NCBI GenBank assembly: GCA_963693365.1
Contig: CAVNZM010000002.1
Span: 4,402,001 to 4,466,000 of the forward strand
Origin: Amoebidium appalachense
Lineage: Eukaryota > Ichthyosporea
Length of the DNA: 64,000 nt
Reading direction: 5' to 3'
Shown here in pieces: positions 1 to 13,866 of the stretch. The notes beneath the pieces were generated by a model. The model was given only the letters and a program-made list of their open reading frames with translations. It did no database searches and was not told the origin of the DNA. Position numbers and translations under genes: made by a program. The number at the start of each line of letters is the position of its first letter. The stretch's first letter is position 1.

Positions 1-104
1 ATCAGGGTTCTGGGTGGAATGGGTGGATGTGTGGAAGGGAAAGATGCATTTTCGAGTCTCTGGTAGGTTTGTGGTGGCAACGGGGGAGGAGGAGGGGGCG
101 GGGG

Positions 105-135
<31 letters not shown>

Positions 136-624
136 TGTCACAGGAAATTTTTGCACCGGGGAATTTTTGCACTAGATCGTCTCCCTATACTGTTTAGAAA
201 AAGGCTACCTAACCTTGTTCGGAATGGAGTCCTGTCTCTGTTCTGTTTTTCTGTATAATTTACGCCTACTTTAGCTTTAGGTGCTTTGTGTTTCTCCGTA
301 GGATTTCAGCTCTATGCTGAGTATCTTCACTGAGTCGACTCCAACATCCAAATGCATTATCCCCCCCCCCCCCCCCCCCCCCTCCCCGTTCCTCAGTAGT
401 GGGGGGTTTAGGGGGACATAAACTGACTTTCTTTGGCTACCCAAAAATGTTATATAAACTCAACAGAAACGCAGCCATTAGGAACGTGTAATCATTCATA
501 TTCTAAATGCTAACATTACCAATGAGCACAAAAACACCCAGTGAAAACCCAATTGAGACAACAATCCAATTATTCCATCAACCCCCAGTGCAAAAATTCC
601 CCGGTGCAAAAATTCCCTGTGACA
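136..624. mobile_element. Small inverted-repeat element (MITE-like), 489 bp
   Basis: The two ends are inverted copies of each other over about 37 bp. The left end (136-173) begins TGTCACAGG and contains GAATTTTTGCAC twice in tandem. The right end (587-624) is its reverse complement with one or two changes. Both ends abut poly-G on the plus strand. No coding capacity is visible, and a poly-C run lies inside at 361-382. The structure fits a non-autonomous terminal-inverted-repeat transposon. A target duplication cannot be read because the flanks are homopolymers. The family was not identified. Confidence 0.7.
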
Positions 625-1096
625 GGGGGGGGGGGGGGGGGGGGGGGGGAGGGAGAATGAAGGGGCGGGGGGAGGGGAGGGGGGGGGGGGGGGGGGGGGC
701 ATGCTACGTAGGTGTAGGATGTAGCACAACGAACTTCTTCATGGAGACCAGGCAATGAAAGGTGTGTGCATAAACTCATGGAATGAATCATCACCACGAC
801 CACACAGGCCTACTAATGTGATATGCAGCAACATCAAGATGCCACATTAGTCTAGGTTACGATATATCGTAAAAGGGATTTGACATGGCAGCATGTGCTT
901 TATCAACCAAGCAATTTTCGGTTCAAGGCTTTTGTTCGTTAGCGATTACAGCAGCAGATGTGAAGTCTGTGCATATTGATAGCCCCGGAATCTGCATCAC
1001 CACACCAAACCTACAAATTTTTCATCAAAAGTCAACATAGAATAACCACCAGACCTATTTCCAGTGCAACCAAACCCACGTGCCTTGCACACATAC

Positions 1097-1598
1097 CATA
1101 TGTGGTGATGGTCTTTGAGCAGAAAGTCTTGAAGCGCTCGCTGGTACACTGCGCGGTGTCTCGTGTGGGGGTCACATACTGCAGCGCAGAGACAATTTTG
1201 GACGTGCCAAGGAGCTTTGCCGGGGTGGGCAGGTAGTTGGGGCTAGTGCAGGTTGAATTGTTGATGGTGTTCTGCGGGGAGAACAGTATGATATGTAATG
1301 ACATTGTGTTTTGCATCCTCGAATTGCATTAATAGTGTGGACACGGTCGAAAGTGGAGGGAGGAAACACGAAGGAGAGTGGTTGGGAAGGGGGGTAAGGG
1401 GGGGGGGGGGGGGGGGGGGGTGGGAGGGGGGGGGGGCTTTTGCTTGTGCACAGCTGAGGGGCAAAAACAAGAGGGGAGTCTGAATGGGGTAATAAAATCG
1501 AAAATGGGGTCCATTCGGCCGAGAGCCTGGGGTTTGGAGGGAGAGAGGTTGAGCATGGGGCTTAACATTTTACGAGGGCCCCGGGAGTGAGAATATGT

Positions 1599-1629
<31 letters not shown>

Positions 1630-3671
1630 GGGGGGGGGGAGGGGGGAGGGGGGAGGTTTGCAGAAGGAACGAGGGACAGATGGTGAGGTGATGGTGTGTG
1701 TGTAGGAGGCAAGGGATGGGGGCGCAGAGGGGAATTTCAATTGGTGAAGAAGGACGATACAGGTATATGTAGAGCACCAACCCAGGGGGGTACCGTTGAG
1801 GGGACGGGTATACTACAGGTGTACTGCATTATCATGAATAGAATATATATATTTACAGGCCCACATAAGTGTACTATATAGTAATGGATATGATGTACAA
1901 CATGGACAAATACAAGTGTACTATATTAGGGTATAGGAAAAAAGTGACCGCTAGGTACACGACGTCAGGGCATAAGTACGCAGAGAGACCACTAAAGAGG
2001 CGAGTATGTTCGGGCTTGCGTACACACAGAACATCCAGGTGGGTAGACTTATTAAATTCAGGGCACACGTACATATGTGCCGCTAAACTGGTAGACCGTC
2101 ATCTTTGCCCCGTAGGTGTAGCCGGTGGCCAGCGTGATGGGGGTGGTGCAGGTGGCATTCAGGCTGGGGGCTGCGGGTCCCCCGGAGGAGGAAGGGGGAA
2201 GGGGAGGGAGGTTTAGGATGTGTTATAGAGTGTGAAAGTTCACACATAATCGAAAACACAAGGCAGAGTGCAAATTTGCCACACAAAGAGTATGCATAAG
2301 CAGAGCCTATCTTCCCGCGGGGGAAAGGGGGGGGGGGGGGGGAGGATGGGAGGGGGGGGGGGGGAGGAGTCATCCACAGTAAGTAAACGGGGGGGGGGGG
2401 GGGGGAGGGGGGGGGGAAAGAAGGGTCGTCCGCTGCACGTTAGTGCGTTAGTGACATTTTTTACAGGTAAACATATATTGGGCCGAAGCAGAGTTTGCAT
2501 TTCGGGAGAAGCGAGGGGGGAGGGGGAGGGGGGGGGGGGGGAGGGGGGAGGGGGGTATGACAAAGATCCATGGCTTGGATTATTATTAAAAAACCATAAC
2601 GCAAAATGGGTAGTTCATAAGGCAAACATTTGAGTAAGTCATATCCCTAACAAGGAAAAGTCATATTCCAAACATGCTGATCTAAAAAAAAACAAAAAAA
2701 AACAAAAAAAAAAACTGTCTTTGATCGAACCCATTCTTATTCACTTTGGATCCGGATCATCATAGTATGATCTTGATTCAATGGCTTGCATGATTACCGA
2801 GATTTGTCGCAACCTTGTGGCCAATGCATGCATTTGAAACTGTTAGATTCTTGTTCATTGTTCAAACCACTACCAAGCAGACAGCACCCCAATCAACCCC
2901 CCCCCCCCCCCCCCCCCCCCCCAACACACACACACACCCACACACACACCCATACCTCTCGTGTGCGTGGTCACGTTGTCGCCTTCAATATAGTTCAGTG
3001 TGTTGCATGTTTGGTACGTGACACAAGTCCCCCCAAGACGCCCGGTAGACCAAAACGAATAGAACAAACAGTTGGCAAAAGTGGTGCATTTGGCCAAACA
3101 GTCGGCAGCGGTGGCATGTCCGCTGGTGATGGAGAGGGAATTAACTCCGAAGTGGCTGATGTTCATGGGGCAGAAGTAGCCCGGGGCAGAGGGCCAAACC
3201 ACTGCAACACAAGGGGGTTAAATGGGTGTAACAGATAGCATGTAATGTTGCTGGTAGTATGTTAGTGTTCAGAGGGGAAGGTGGCGGTGTGGGGGTGGGT
3301 GTAGGAAGGCCGGGTGTTTGTGTGTGTGTGTGTGTGGATGTATGTTTGCAGTGTGTGTGTTTTTTGTTTTTGTTTTTTTTGTTTTTTTGTTTGTTTTTTT
3401 TTTTTGGGGGGGGGGGGGGGGGGAGGGGGGGGGGGGAGGGGGGGGGGGGAGGGGGGGGGGGGGGAGGAGGGGAGGGGCATAAATTCCTGTGCTAAGAGGT
3501 GCATTTGTTTCAGCCAGATGTTTGCAGGGTCGGACAGGGTTGTGGATATTAAAGAGGTGAAGTAGATTGTTGGGAAGAAAGCAAAGGTAGCGCCCGGCAC
3601 AGAGAAAGGTGGTGGTGGTAGTAGGTTGGGTGGGTGGGTCGCCATTCGGAAAGGGGGTGGGTGGGTGGGGG

Positions 3672-3702
<31 letters not shown>

Positions 3703-4646
3703 AGGGGGGAGCAGAAGTAGGTTGAGAGCCATCGTGGAGTTGAACACACCAGAGCAACCAACAACACACAGAGTGAGGGGCTGTGCAGTGCCACGACAAA
3801 AAAAAAAGAAACGAACAGCGTCAATTCTTTCAACAATTACTCTGCCCATGAAAAAAAGTTGATAGACAATGCACACAGCATGCACTGTCGGGGGATGGTG
3901 GGAATAAAAACGCCTTGGGGGAATTGCAGGAAAGAATCATGATGCATGCATTAGGCAGTGGGGTAGTTGAAAGAAAAGGCTACAAGTTTAAAACCTTAAC
4001 AAAAGGTAAACACTAAACAGAAACCAAGCAAATGCGCTGGCAAGGAACACCACAACAGGCTCCTTTATCTCAAAACCAACGAGAACCCGGGGTTGCACTT
4101 ACTTGGTGCACCGACGTTCGAGTACCCTGTGCAGGGGAAAGAGCATGTCAGTAACTCTAGTGAGCGGCATGCCTAACAGGGGAAAATGTGTGTGTGTGTG
4201 TGTGTGATGGTGGTGATGGTGGTCTCGTGTGTGTGTGTGTGTGTGTGGGTGGGTGGGGGGAGGGGGGGGGACGGGGGGGGGGGGGGGGGGGGAGACTCGA
4301 GAGCTTGTGAGAAAGAATTGACAGATTGTACCAGGTCAGATTAAGTTGAAGGCCAAGCCTTCTTGCGACAGATTATAAAGAATATAGTATGAAAAACAGT
4401 TCTGCTAATATCAGAAAAATGAAAAACTGCTGCAGCCTGAACAATAACAGTACTGTGACCCATAGATTGAATTCAAATAACCATTCTTGATCAACACAAC
4501 CACGTTACCATTCCTGCCATTCCTACCCCTCCTCCCCGCCTCGGGACACACACAGACCTTATTGTGATCATGACTGTTCCAAAGCGTTTGATGGGGACGG
4601 TGCATGTACACGTGTGCTTGTGGGGATGTACCTTTTTTTTTTTTTT

Positions 4647-4677
<31 letters not shown>

Positions 4678-4828
4678 GGGAGAGGGGGGAGGGGGGGATA
4701 TGTGAGGTGGGGACCGAAGTATGAATTCCAATAGCATATTCAATGAAACGGCGTAGGAAAAGAGGAGACTTCTAACAGGAAAGGGATTGTGGGGAACGGT
4801 GGGACTGAGAGGGATTGATTCCGGGGGA

Positions 4829-4881
<53 letters not shown>

Positions 4882-6623
4882 GGGGAGGTGGGGAGCGCAG
4901 GGGGTCGAAAATTTATGTGCTACCTCAATAACGGGTGGCCATGTAATAGAGGCTGTGTGGGTTGCATTTACTAATTTCAGGCGGGAGGCAGGTGGCAGGG
5001 AGATATGCATGCATACTTTGCCTGTAGGTGACCCCCAGAGGGCTTGCACTGTACGTGAGTGTATCACATGCCGCATACAGCTCGCATGTTGTTGTTGCGG
5101 CGTAGTATGTGTAGTAGCGGCATGGGTTGGTGCCGATACACAGGTCCTTGCAGGCATTGGCAGATGTGGTGGTGGTGGATGTGGAGATGAGGGGGTTACC
5201 CCCAGCAACCGTGGCCTTGGAGCAGCTGTAGCCTGACGGGTTAGGCCAGGTTGCTGCGTTCGGAATGATTGTGTAAGTGCCAAAAATATGTAATTATGAT
5301 TTGGATATTTGCTTGATATGCGTAATGATGTATACGTGATTCATGATGGTTTGAATTTAATGATGATTTGAATATTTGCCGGATTAACATACCACAATTA
5401 TACTCTGGGTATTCTCGGCAAAGTGAGTCAATTCACAGACTTTGGATAAATCGAATTACCATACTTAGTAAAATCGGGATATTCGGATAGAGAAACACAC
5501 GTTTTCGATATATAAACACACTAAAATATAACTTCGAGTTTAGTTATTTACTTTGTTTCAGACTCCGTCGGGGTTCAAGTTACCTCCATGTTTTACTGGC
5601 AACCGTTTAAAGATGGTCCATCCGTCTAGGACAACCAAAGAACTAGCAGTGTGTGTTTGTGTTATGTGTGTGCTACGGTAACATGATTGTTGATAGCATC
5701 ATCTTATGATTGAACTGTATCCATATCAAACACGTGACATGGTAATGTGTGCCCTATGTCAAATGCTCGTGTATGCTGCCGTGTCCATGTGCAAGTTTTG
5801 CTTTGCGTCAAGTTAATGCCGCACATCGGCTTTTTGTCAGAGTTTGGGCGATCGGAAACACCTAAATGCTTTTCACATACACAAGATTATTTTCAAGTTG
5901 TGGCACGCACATGTTAGGGACTCAGTGAAAGAATGTCAAACATGCTTTTCGCTATTGAAAACCTAGGGAAATTCTAGCTTGGGCCGCATCACACTCTGAT
6001 ATCGTTGGGTAGACTTACATGGCTCTGGGATGCTTGCTGTTGAAAGAAAACATTCACCATCGGATGCCGTAGAAGGGGCCCGGGACAAGAAAGCGGGGAA
6101 TGATTAGTTGCCCGCGAAGTTCATGATGTACACAAACAGTACACTTGGCAAGCACATGAGGTACTAGGGCACTACACTGTGACATATCCATGCTCAACTA
6201 CCATGTACGGGTGGGTCCTACGAACCCTCTAACACCGAGAGAAGGTGTGGGCACACAGCCAACTTTGATGATATCCCGAGTCACCACTAGTAGTCTAGCA
6301 TCCCAAACACCGTTTTCCCGTTTGCAATCTCCTGTGCCGCCGATCCGCTGTGTGATTTCTTGTTTAAAAATGTTTCAGAAAAGTTTTGAGGAGAGCGTAA
6401 ACCCGAAATAGTTGATCCATGGTGACAACGTGACACATAGCATGTTCCATTTAGAAGTGCCATTGTGTGCTAGATATACCCCACATGCATAGCCTTAAAT
6501 TCGTACTTTTGTACAGACACATGCCCGCACATTTGCCCAGTCTCTTTTTTTTCTCCCTTGTCCTCCGTAGCCCTCCTCTGACTCAAAGTTTCGTTTGTTT
6601 TTCTCCACTAGTTCTTCTACCCC

Positions 6624-6654
<31 letters not shown>

Positions 6655-7094
6655 AAAAAAAAAAAAAAACTTTTTTAATTATATTTTTACTCCAATCTAC
6701 TGACATTTGGGACTCAGTTATCACGGCAGCGAGCTTGGTTGGAAGGCTGTAGGGATGTTCACAAGGGACGCGATACGAGAAAAAAAAGAACAAAACGGTA
6801 TGTTGCCTTGGCCAACTTAGAAATGTGAGCCAATTCATCACATCATTAAAAGGTGCACATCACAATCGATTTATGCACAACAACCTTTTTACTGGCATGA
6901 CTCACCCCAACCGCGTCATGCGGTAACCATGCATGCATGCCCTGCCAGTGAACTTGTGAGGGCGGGCACTCAGTGGGGAGAACGCACATACCACTCTGAG
7001 CTGAAACTGGACTGATGGAGCACAGAGCCAGCAGGCACAATGCCAGGATCCACTTGATGGCCCAAGGCCACCCTGCCTGACTGGGCGGTGCCAT
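1097..7094 (-). CDS. Secreted cysteine-rich protein with PAN/apple-like modules (3' end not found)
   Basis: Exons on the minus strand: 6992-7094, 6019-6036, 5017-5253, 4103-4126, 2956-3201, 2073-2170 and 1097-1271. All phases join. The first exon starts at the ATG at 7094 and encodes a signal peptide, with a Leu/Ala/Cys-rich core ending near Pro-Val-Ser-Ala-Gln-Ser, so the product should be secreted or on the surface. Exons 5017-5253 and 2956-3201 encode homologous modules. Each starts W-P-x-x-x-G-Y-x-C, then has T-x-A-(D/N)-x-C-x-x-x-C, an aromatic-rich stretch, a C-x-x-Y-x-x-C-(D/N)-T-L pair, and ends near V-T. This resembles PAN/apple adhesion modules, an assignment made from pattern only. 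The 18-nt and 24-nt microexons encode Ser/Pro-type linkers before each module. The exon at 1097 ends in an open donor, so the gene continues leftward. Function is unknown. Confidence 0.62.
1272..6991. repeat. Introns of the PAN-like gene: poly-G/C, GT/CA tracts and one dispersed repeat copy
   Basis: Intronic sequence holds G or C runs of 15-45 nt (for example 1390-1440, 1612-1660, 2330-2420, 2898-2922, 3406-3465, 3665-3712, 4257-4292, 4657-4690, 4831-4880, 6621-6644), short GT/CA tracts, and one copy of the dispersed repeat family at about 2211-2395. I see no other gene in these introns. Confidence 0.7.
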
Positions 7095-9394
7095 GGTGCA
7101 AATGTTTGGTTTCACTGTGGTGTTGTGGCCACACAGTCGCTATGAGAGGCCTCTTCACGTGCTGCACTAACTTATTAGTCTTCAAAGTGCCAACGAATTA
7201 TCGGAATATATAGAATACGGTACTAAGCCGAGTTCAGAAGTACCGAGGGCAAAAAAAAAAAAAAGTCAAATACTAAGCACCACTACTACTGTCACGGCAG
7301 ACATGCATTTGTGCTCGGCCGCAGAGTCTGCACGGAACATGTACAATTACCGACGGGGAACCAACGAACGCGTGCTGGGTAATTACTCCCTGCCACATGT
7401 ATGTGCAAGCATAGGCGAGTGTGCTATGATGGTGAGCCGTGCAAGGGCCTGACCGTCAACAACAGACGGAGGGTGCCCCGATTAAATTTGGCAGCTTTTA
7501 CAAGCTTAGGGCCTCCGAGCATCGATCGACAGTTTTTCGACTATGTTAGGTAGAATAAACAAAGGAATGCCAGTTATTAAATCGTGATTAGGCCATGTAG
7601 GCCATGGGCCACTGGCAAGAAAACAAATGAAAATAGAAGTTACATTCTGGCCCATTCAGAGGGGACAACATATTCAGGAGTTAAAGCTGATATGGCTCCC
7701 AAATTAAAACATGCTATAATAAAGGTTTTCTGCGGCTTATATATTAATCCGCTGTATATATAATTGTAAATACATAGAAGATTACATTGAATAACAGGTC
7801 AAAATTTTAAACCCCCCCAATAATAATCAACTCGGGTGATTCACCAGCAACCAGGGCTCCATATTATGTGACAAAAGTCGTTTTCATCATCCTGCCCCGG
7901 AAGTTCAGTGTGACTCGCCGGCTACAGCTGCAGTAAAAACACAAGCGAATAAAATTTTCGAAGGCGTCTAAATCAAAAGGCATACACAAATTCACAAGCA
8001 AATATACATGTAACATGTACAAGCACGCACACACGCGCAAACCTGCGCACACATCCACATGCATATGCATGTTCGCACACGCTCGTATAGCGTACACCTT
8101 TAAACGTACACACACGTGCACGCCTAACTGCTTAAGCAAGTGCTACCCGTGAAACACGTACGCGTGGTTACACGTGCACGGTACATAAACGGCACCGGGA
8201 CCGGTCCACCCGATATACGCACACACACATGCAGATATATCGTATACAGGCCTGCGATAATAATTGATCAGCACATGTGTACACATCACACACATGATAA
8301 CAATTGTGTACATACCACATGACACACACCGTGACACCGTATCTCTGACGTGTGAGTCAGTGACCCAAAACTTCCCTATTAATTAGTTCGGCAAGCAAAC
8401 AGAGGCAAACGCGTTCGTACTACGTTCTGAGAGGTACTGGGACAGTCGATATATCTAATTCGAACCCTTCTTGAATCGAGAAATTCGACAGGCCTGCAGA
8501 GGCTTCCTATTGGCTGCCCTATCGAAAATAAATTCCCAGTATGCATTCTCTAGATCTAGACCTAATCATCGGAACCACTCTCTCTTCTTGTATACGTGTA
8601 CACGTTGGCTTCGTTGCACACACCCAGAAAAACACAGATATTTGAAATATGATGCTTTTCTACGTGAATATCTATTCACATTGCCCATGTTAGTGCATTC
8701 GAATAATAGCGTGGTGGCTGTTCACATTCCTCGTGATATTCCGATGAACTATGCGAATCTGTAGTCCCGCGCATGCGGAATCCTTACGATCGCAATCAGG
8801 ACGCCTGACTCACCTACAAGTGTTAGCACTCAACCACTGCACACTAGCAATTGCCACGACTTGCACGCATATATCTCTGTTAGTAAAATAAATAGCAACA
8901 TGTAGAACAATCTCAGCCATATGTAACACTTTGTCTAGGCCCACCAGGCATTTCAACGTTTGGGAACATGGTTCCCTCTGAGAAGTTCGGCCGGGTATGA
9001 GCCACCTGTTACGTAATCAATTGTGTTCGGTGCAGGCAAAGCCAATGAAAACAGCCGATCGCTGGCGGATCGGTGGTGTTGACAGCTGACGTCATTGCCC
9101 GCGGTTTCAAGTGCCAGCAGGCAGAAGTAGCAGCCACGTCTCGTACCACCGTACCTGGCCTACCTGGCCTGCGAAAGGCCTTTCGAATTCTGTGTGCGAG
9201 CCACCGAACATGGCCCCCAAGCTTTGCTAATCGCTCGAAACTGTGATCACACGACATCCTTGTGTGCATTGTCCGTTGGTTCTCTAAGAAGTTACCACGG
9301 CGCGACACCTACCAGTTTTGGCTTATACGTGGTCTTCTGATGTGAGCACGCATCGAACACGCACAAGCAGTCAATTGTGTAGAAGTAGGGCAGC
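7095..9394. other. Intergenic spacer between divergent genes; no gene seen
   Basis: This region separates the start of the minus-strand PAN-like gene from the start of the plus-strand ATG14-like gene. Reading frames here are short and resemble nothing I know. Base composition is balanced and the poly-G/C runs typical of the introns are almost absent. It presumably holds both promoters. Confidence 0.55.
9087..9094. promoter_or_regulatory. CRE-like palindrome TGACGTCA
   Basis: A perfect TGACGTCA, the consensus site of CREB/ATF-type bZIP factors, lies about 300 bp upstream of the ATG14-like start codon. It is a single short match, so this is a weak candidate. Confidence 0.3.
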
Positions 9395-10065
9395 ATGCAG
9401 GACTCTCTTCCCGAGTGTTGTGTGTGCCAGGCACCTCGCGACACCTGGGCCTGTGCCAGCTGCTTGCGCGCACAAGTGGGGGCTTTCAGGCTACAACTGA
9501 GGCAGGTCCTTGTGTCTGTACCTATGGGTGTATGTGTGTACGAACGCACAGGTTTGCCTGTGTCTACCAGATGGTTTCTTCCCATACACTGCTCTTTGCA
9601 TCGCGTTGTGAACAAGATGGTCTACCTTAGTGTTGTGTCGAAACCCTTGCTCTCTGCTCCTGTGTGTCTGCTCATTGAGAGGATTGGGCCTTTGGGCTGG
9701 CTGTTCCTTGAATGCATTCTCCTGTGTGTCTGCTCATCGAGAGGAATGCGCCTTTGGGCTGGCTGTTCCTTGAATGCATTCTACAAGCACAAGCATCAGG
9801 GTTGAGGCTGGTCTTGTTGGTTTCGTATCTACGTGTACTTGATCGCCTGTTTTCTTGTCTATGTGTACAGGGCAGAGTTCTAACTGGGTAATACCTCATG
9901 ACATGTTGTGTTGTGTCCGCTTGGTTTTTTCGAAGGCTGGAGTTCTGCTCTGTCAGCTGTTGTTTTTTGTGCTCATACCCCTTCTCCCTCACAGGAAAAA
10001 ACGTGAGGCAGCAGACGAAGCAGCACGTGCTGTAACAGCAGTTCTGGACAGGCTGAGGCCCGTTC

Positions 10066-10141
<76 letters not shown>

Positions 10142-10230
10142 CGCGCGCGTGCGCGCGCTCACGCGCCTGCGCCTGCGTGTGTGCGTGTGTGCGTGTGTGC
10201 GTGTCTGTCCGTCTCTCTCTCTCTCTCTCT

Positions 10231-10299
<69 letters not shown>

Positions 10300-10480
10300 T
10301 CTGTGTGTGTGTGTGTGCATGTGTGCGTGTGTGTGTGCGTGTGTGCACGAGCACACGTATTTGGACGTGCGTGCTCATTACGTGCTTGGGTGGTTGAGTG
10401 TGTGTTCCAGGTGTGCAGTTGCCAGCATTGACTCGTCGAGTCTGGGCCTGAGCACGATAAGTTGTACACGTTTTTTATTA

Positions 10481-10517
<37 letters not shown>

Positions 10518-10717
10518 TGTTTTTTGGGGGGGCCGGGGGGCAGAGGGGGAGGGAGGGGGGGGGGAAGGGGAGGGGGGGGGAGGAGGCAGAGGTCGGGGGT
10601 CGGGGACGGGGAAACGACGTCTGGCTCACCAAATATTTCCTGTTTTGCCTTTTGGGACTTGGCAATCTAAAAAAATAAGTAGTAAAATGGGATGATATCT
10701 TTAGTGCCAGATATCGA

Positions 10718-10749
<32 letters not shown>

Positions 10750-10840
10750 CCCCCGGGCCTCCCCCCTCCCCCCTCTTCTGATCTCTCTCTCTCTGCCCCC
10801 CCAACTCCCCCTTCCCCACTACCAATCCGCCCCAATCCAT

Positions 10841-10875
<35 letters not shown>

Positions 10876-11687
10876 TTCACGCTCTCCCCGTCTCCCCTCC
10901 GCTCCCCCTCTTTTCCTTCAGTATCACGTATTGTTACACTTCTCAATTTTCATTTTGGGTTGCATATCAAAGTCGACTTAATATGAGCAAAAGAAAAAAG
11001 AACAACATAATTCATGGTCTAATATACCGTGAAGTAGCCTCCCCCCCCCCCCCCCCCTCCCCCCCCATACACACACACACAACCAATTCTTACCGACTTC
11101 TTTAGGTCCGATATACTGTTCACCTTATGGGACCCTGGGACCTCATTAAACCGCCCTTCTACTTTTTCTCATTAAAGAAGGAGATGAGAACATTTTAGGC
11201 TACCCCCACTGCCTTCCACCCCATTCCCTCTCCCTACTTCTCTCCTGCATTCATCTCAACACAGCAGCAAATGCAAACCCCCCTCCCCCTCACCCCCTCC
11301 CCAGTTGGTATGGTGTGTGCCTGGGCTTATGATGGGGTGCAGGAGTGCCGTGCCCGGTGCCTTGTGTTAAGGCGCAGACAGCAGGTGCTAAGGCAACAGG
11401 TAGAGGAGACGAGGAGAGAGCTGGAGCTGGAGACACAGAGGGTGTGTGTGTGGGGGTACGGCGGGGGGGGGGGGGGGGGGGGGGGGAGGGGGGAAGGGGG
11501 GGGGGGGGGGGGGGAGAGGAGGATGTGTGAATCATAATGGGTGGAATGGGGTGTATTTACATGGGTGTGTGTGTGGTTGGGGGGAGGGGGGGGGGGTGTA
11601 TGAAATGATTGTGAGTGTGGATGTAATGGGTGTGTATTTACATGGGTGTGGGGAGAAGGCGGTTTAGTGAGGCGGGTGCAGGGAGAG

Positions 11688-11729
<42 letters not shown>

Positions 11730-11759
11730 ACCATTACACCCACAACTACACACACACAC

Positions 11760-11824
<65 letters not shown>

Positions 11825-12099
11825 TATAGTTGTGGGTGTAATGGGTGATGCGTGTGGGAGAGAGTGTGTGTGTTCAGATGAGTGTGTGACTGCCGTATCG
11901 GGCTTCATGGCTGGATGGGTAATAAAGGGGCGATGGACCTATGGTTGAATTAAGGGTGTTGAAGATTAGATGGGATATTGATGGGGTATTGTAGATACGG
12001 TGCATTCTCGTAGGGGTGATTAGGTACGGGGGGCTATTACTGACATCTTTCGGCAACAAGTCAAGGGATGGGGGTGTTCCTTGTTTGTGTTCCCGTTAG

Positions 12100-12150
<51 letters not shown>

Positions 12151-13829
12151 CACACGCTGTGTGTGTCTGTGTGTGTGTGTGTGATGCTGACTGGTGGGTC
12201 AGATGAAGGAGCTAGCACTCAGCAACAGTGCAAGGAAGATGCAGCTTGCTGGGGCCGTAAGAACTTTCAGAATGGCCCGACACACGGCAACTATGGCAAA
12301 CGTGGCTCCCCTGCCCCTCACGATACCCCTGCCCCCAAATGCAAGGTGGGTGTGCCGGTGGATGTAGGGGATTGAGGGATTGGTGTTGTGTGTGCAGGGG
12401 TGTGTGTGTGGGTGGGTGTGGAGGGGGGGATGGGGGGGGAGGGGGCTGGGCAATGGGGATGGAGAAAGGGAAATGAGAAGCGGAGTTGTCGGGTTGTGTT
12501 GTTGCTTAAAACAGAGGGACTAGGTAAACATGTGGCGTGCACCCGCTTATTTTGGTAAAGCACCTACCTGATGTGGTGATGTATGCCTGCCTAATATGGC
12601 TATATGGACACCTGGTAATGTGATGATGTGCACACCTGCCTAATACGTTAAGACGATCACCTGCCTACTGTGGTGATATGCACAAGTGCTTACTGTGGTT
12701 ATATGCACAAGTGCCCACTGTGGTGATATGCACACCTGCCTAATGTGGTGATATGCACAAGTGCCCACTGTGGTGATATGCACACCTGCCTAATGTGGTG
12801 ATATGCACAAGTGCCCACTGTGGTGATATGCACACCTGCCTAATGTGGTGATATGCACAAGTGCCCACTGTGGTGATAAGCACACCTGCCTAATGTGGTG
12901 ATATGCACAAGTGCCCACTGTGGTGATATGCACACCTGCCTAATGTGGTGATATGCACAAGTGCCCACTGTGGTGATGTGCACAAGTGCCTACTGTGGTG
13001 ATATGTACAAGTGCCTAGTGTGGTGATATGCACACCTGCCTAATATGCAATTGCCCACCTGTGCAGGTGGCCCAACCCACCGCCAGTGTTGCCATCTGAT
13101 ACTCTGCTGGTGACGGGGCAGGGGGAGGGCCTAGTGAGTGCCGAGGAGAGGCAGCACCTGGTGGCCGGCAGGGTGGCCTGTCACAGGCGATTGGTGCAGG
13201 CACAGTGGGCACTGGCCTGCTGGAGGCTGCATCTGGCTGCTGCATTGTGCAGAGGTGTGTGTGTGTGTGTGTGCGTGTGTGGGTGTGTGCACGAGCATGT
13301 GGGTTTTTGCGTGCACGTACATTTGTGTGTGTGTGTGTGCGCGCGCGCATGTGCATGTGTCGTGTGAACGTGGATGTGGGTATAGGTGTCCTTGTGCATG
13401 TGCGTGTGTCTGGGAACCTGCAGGTGTGTGTGCGCCCGCGTCAGTCCTTTGCAAACTTGTATTGTGCGGTCACTGGCCCATCCTACTGTGCGAGTGTTTG
13501 TGCACAAGTGCTTGTGTGTGTGTGCCGGATTGGAGTACCATTGAATGGCTCTTCTTCTTCTGTGCACTCAGTCTGTGCATGTCTCCTCGTTGATACTGCC
13601 AGTGCACTGCGGCCACCGCCAGCCCCCTCCCCCCCCCCCCCCCCCCCCCACCCCCCACCCCCCTGCCGTTTTTCGTTAATGAGGTGAAAGGGTCGAAACT
13701 CGGGTACTGTGGATGACTTGGGTTCCCCTTGAGAATGGACTCTGCTTGTAAGGCATACTCTTCATGTGTGCTTTTCGATCTGCATTGCATTCTTCGTCCC
13801 GAATGTGTACTTTTTACTCTGCAATGCTC

Positions 13830-13866
<37 letters not shown>

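Noticed and set aside
12560-13045. Regular direct repeats reminiscent of a CRISPR array (also at 18,735-19,210 and 33,499-33,733)
   Set aside because: The units are contiguous with no unique spacers, lie in introns of eukaryotic genes, and have no cas genes nearby. They are minisatellites.
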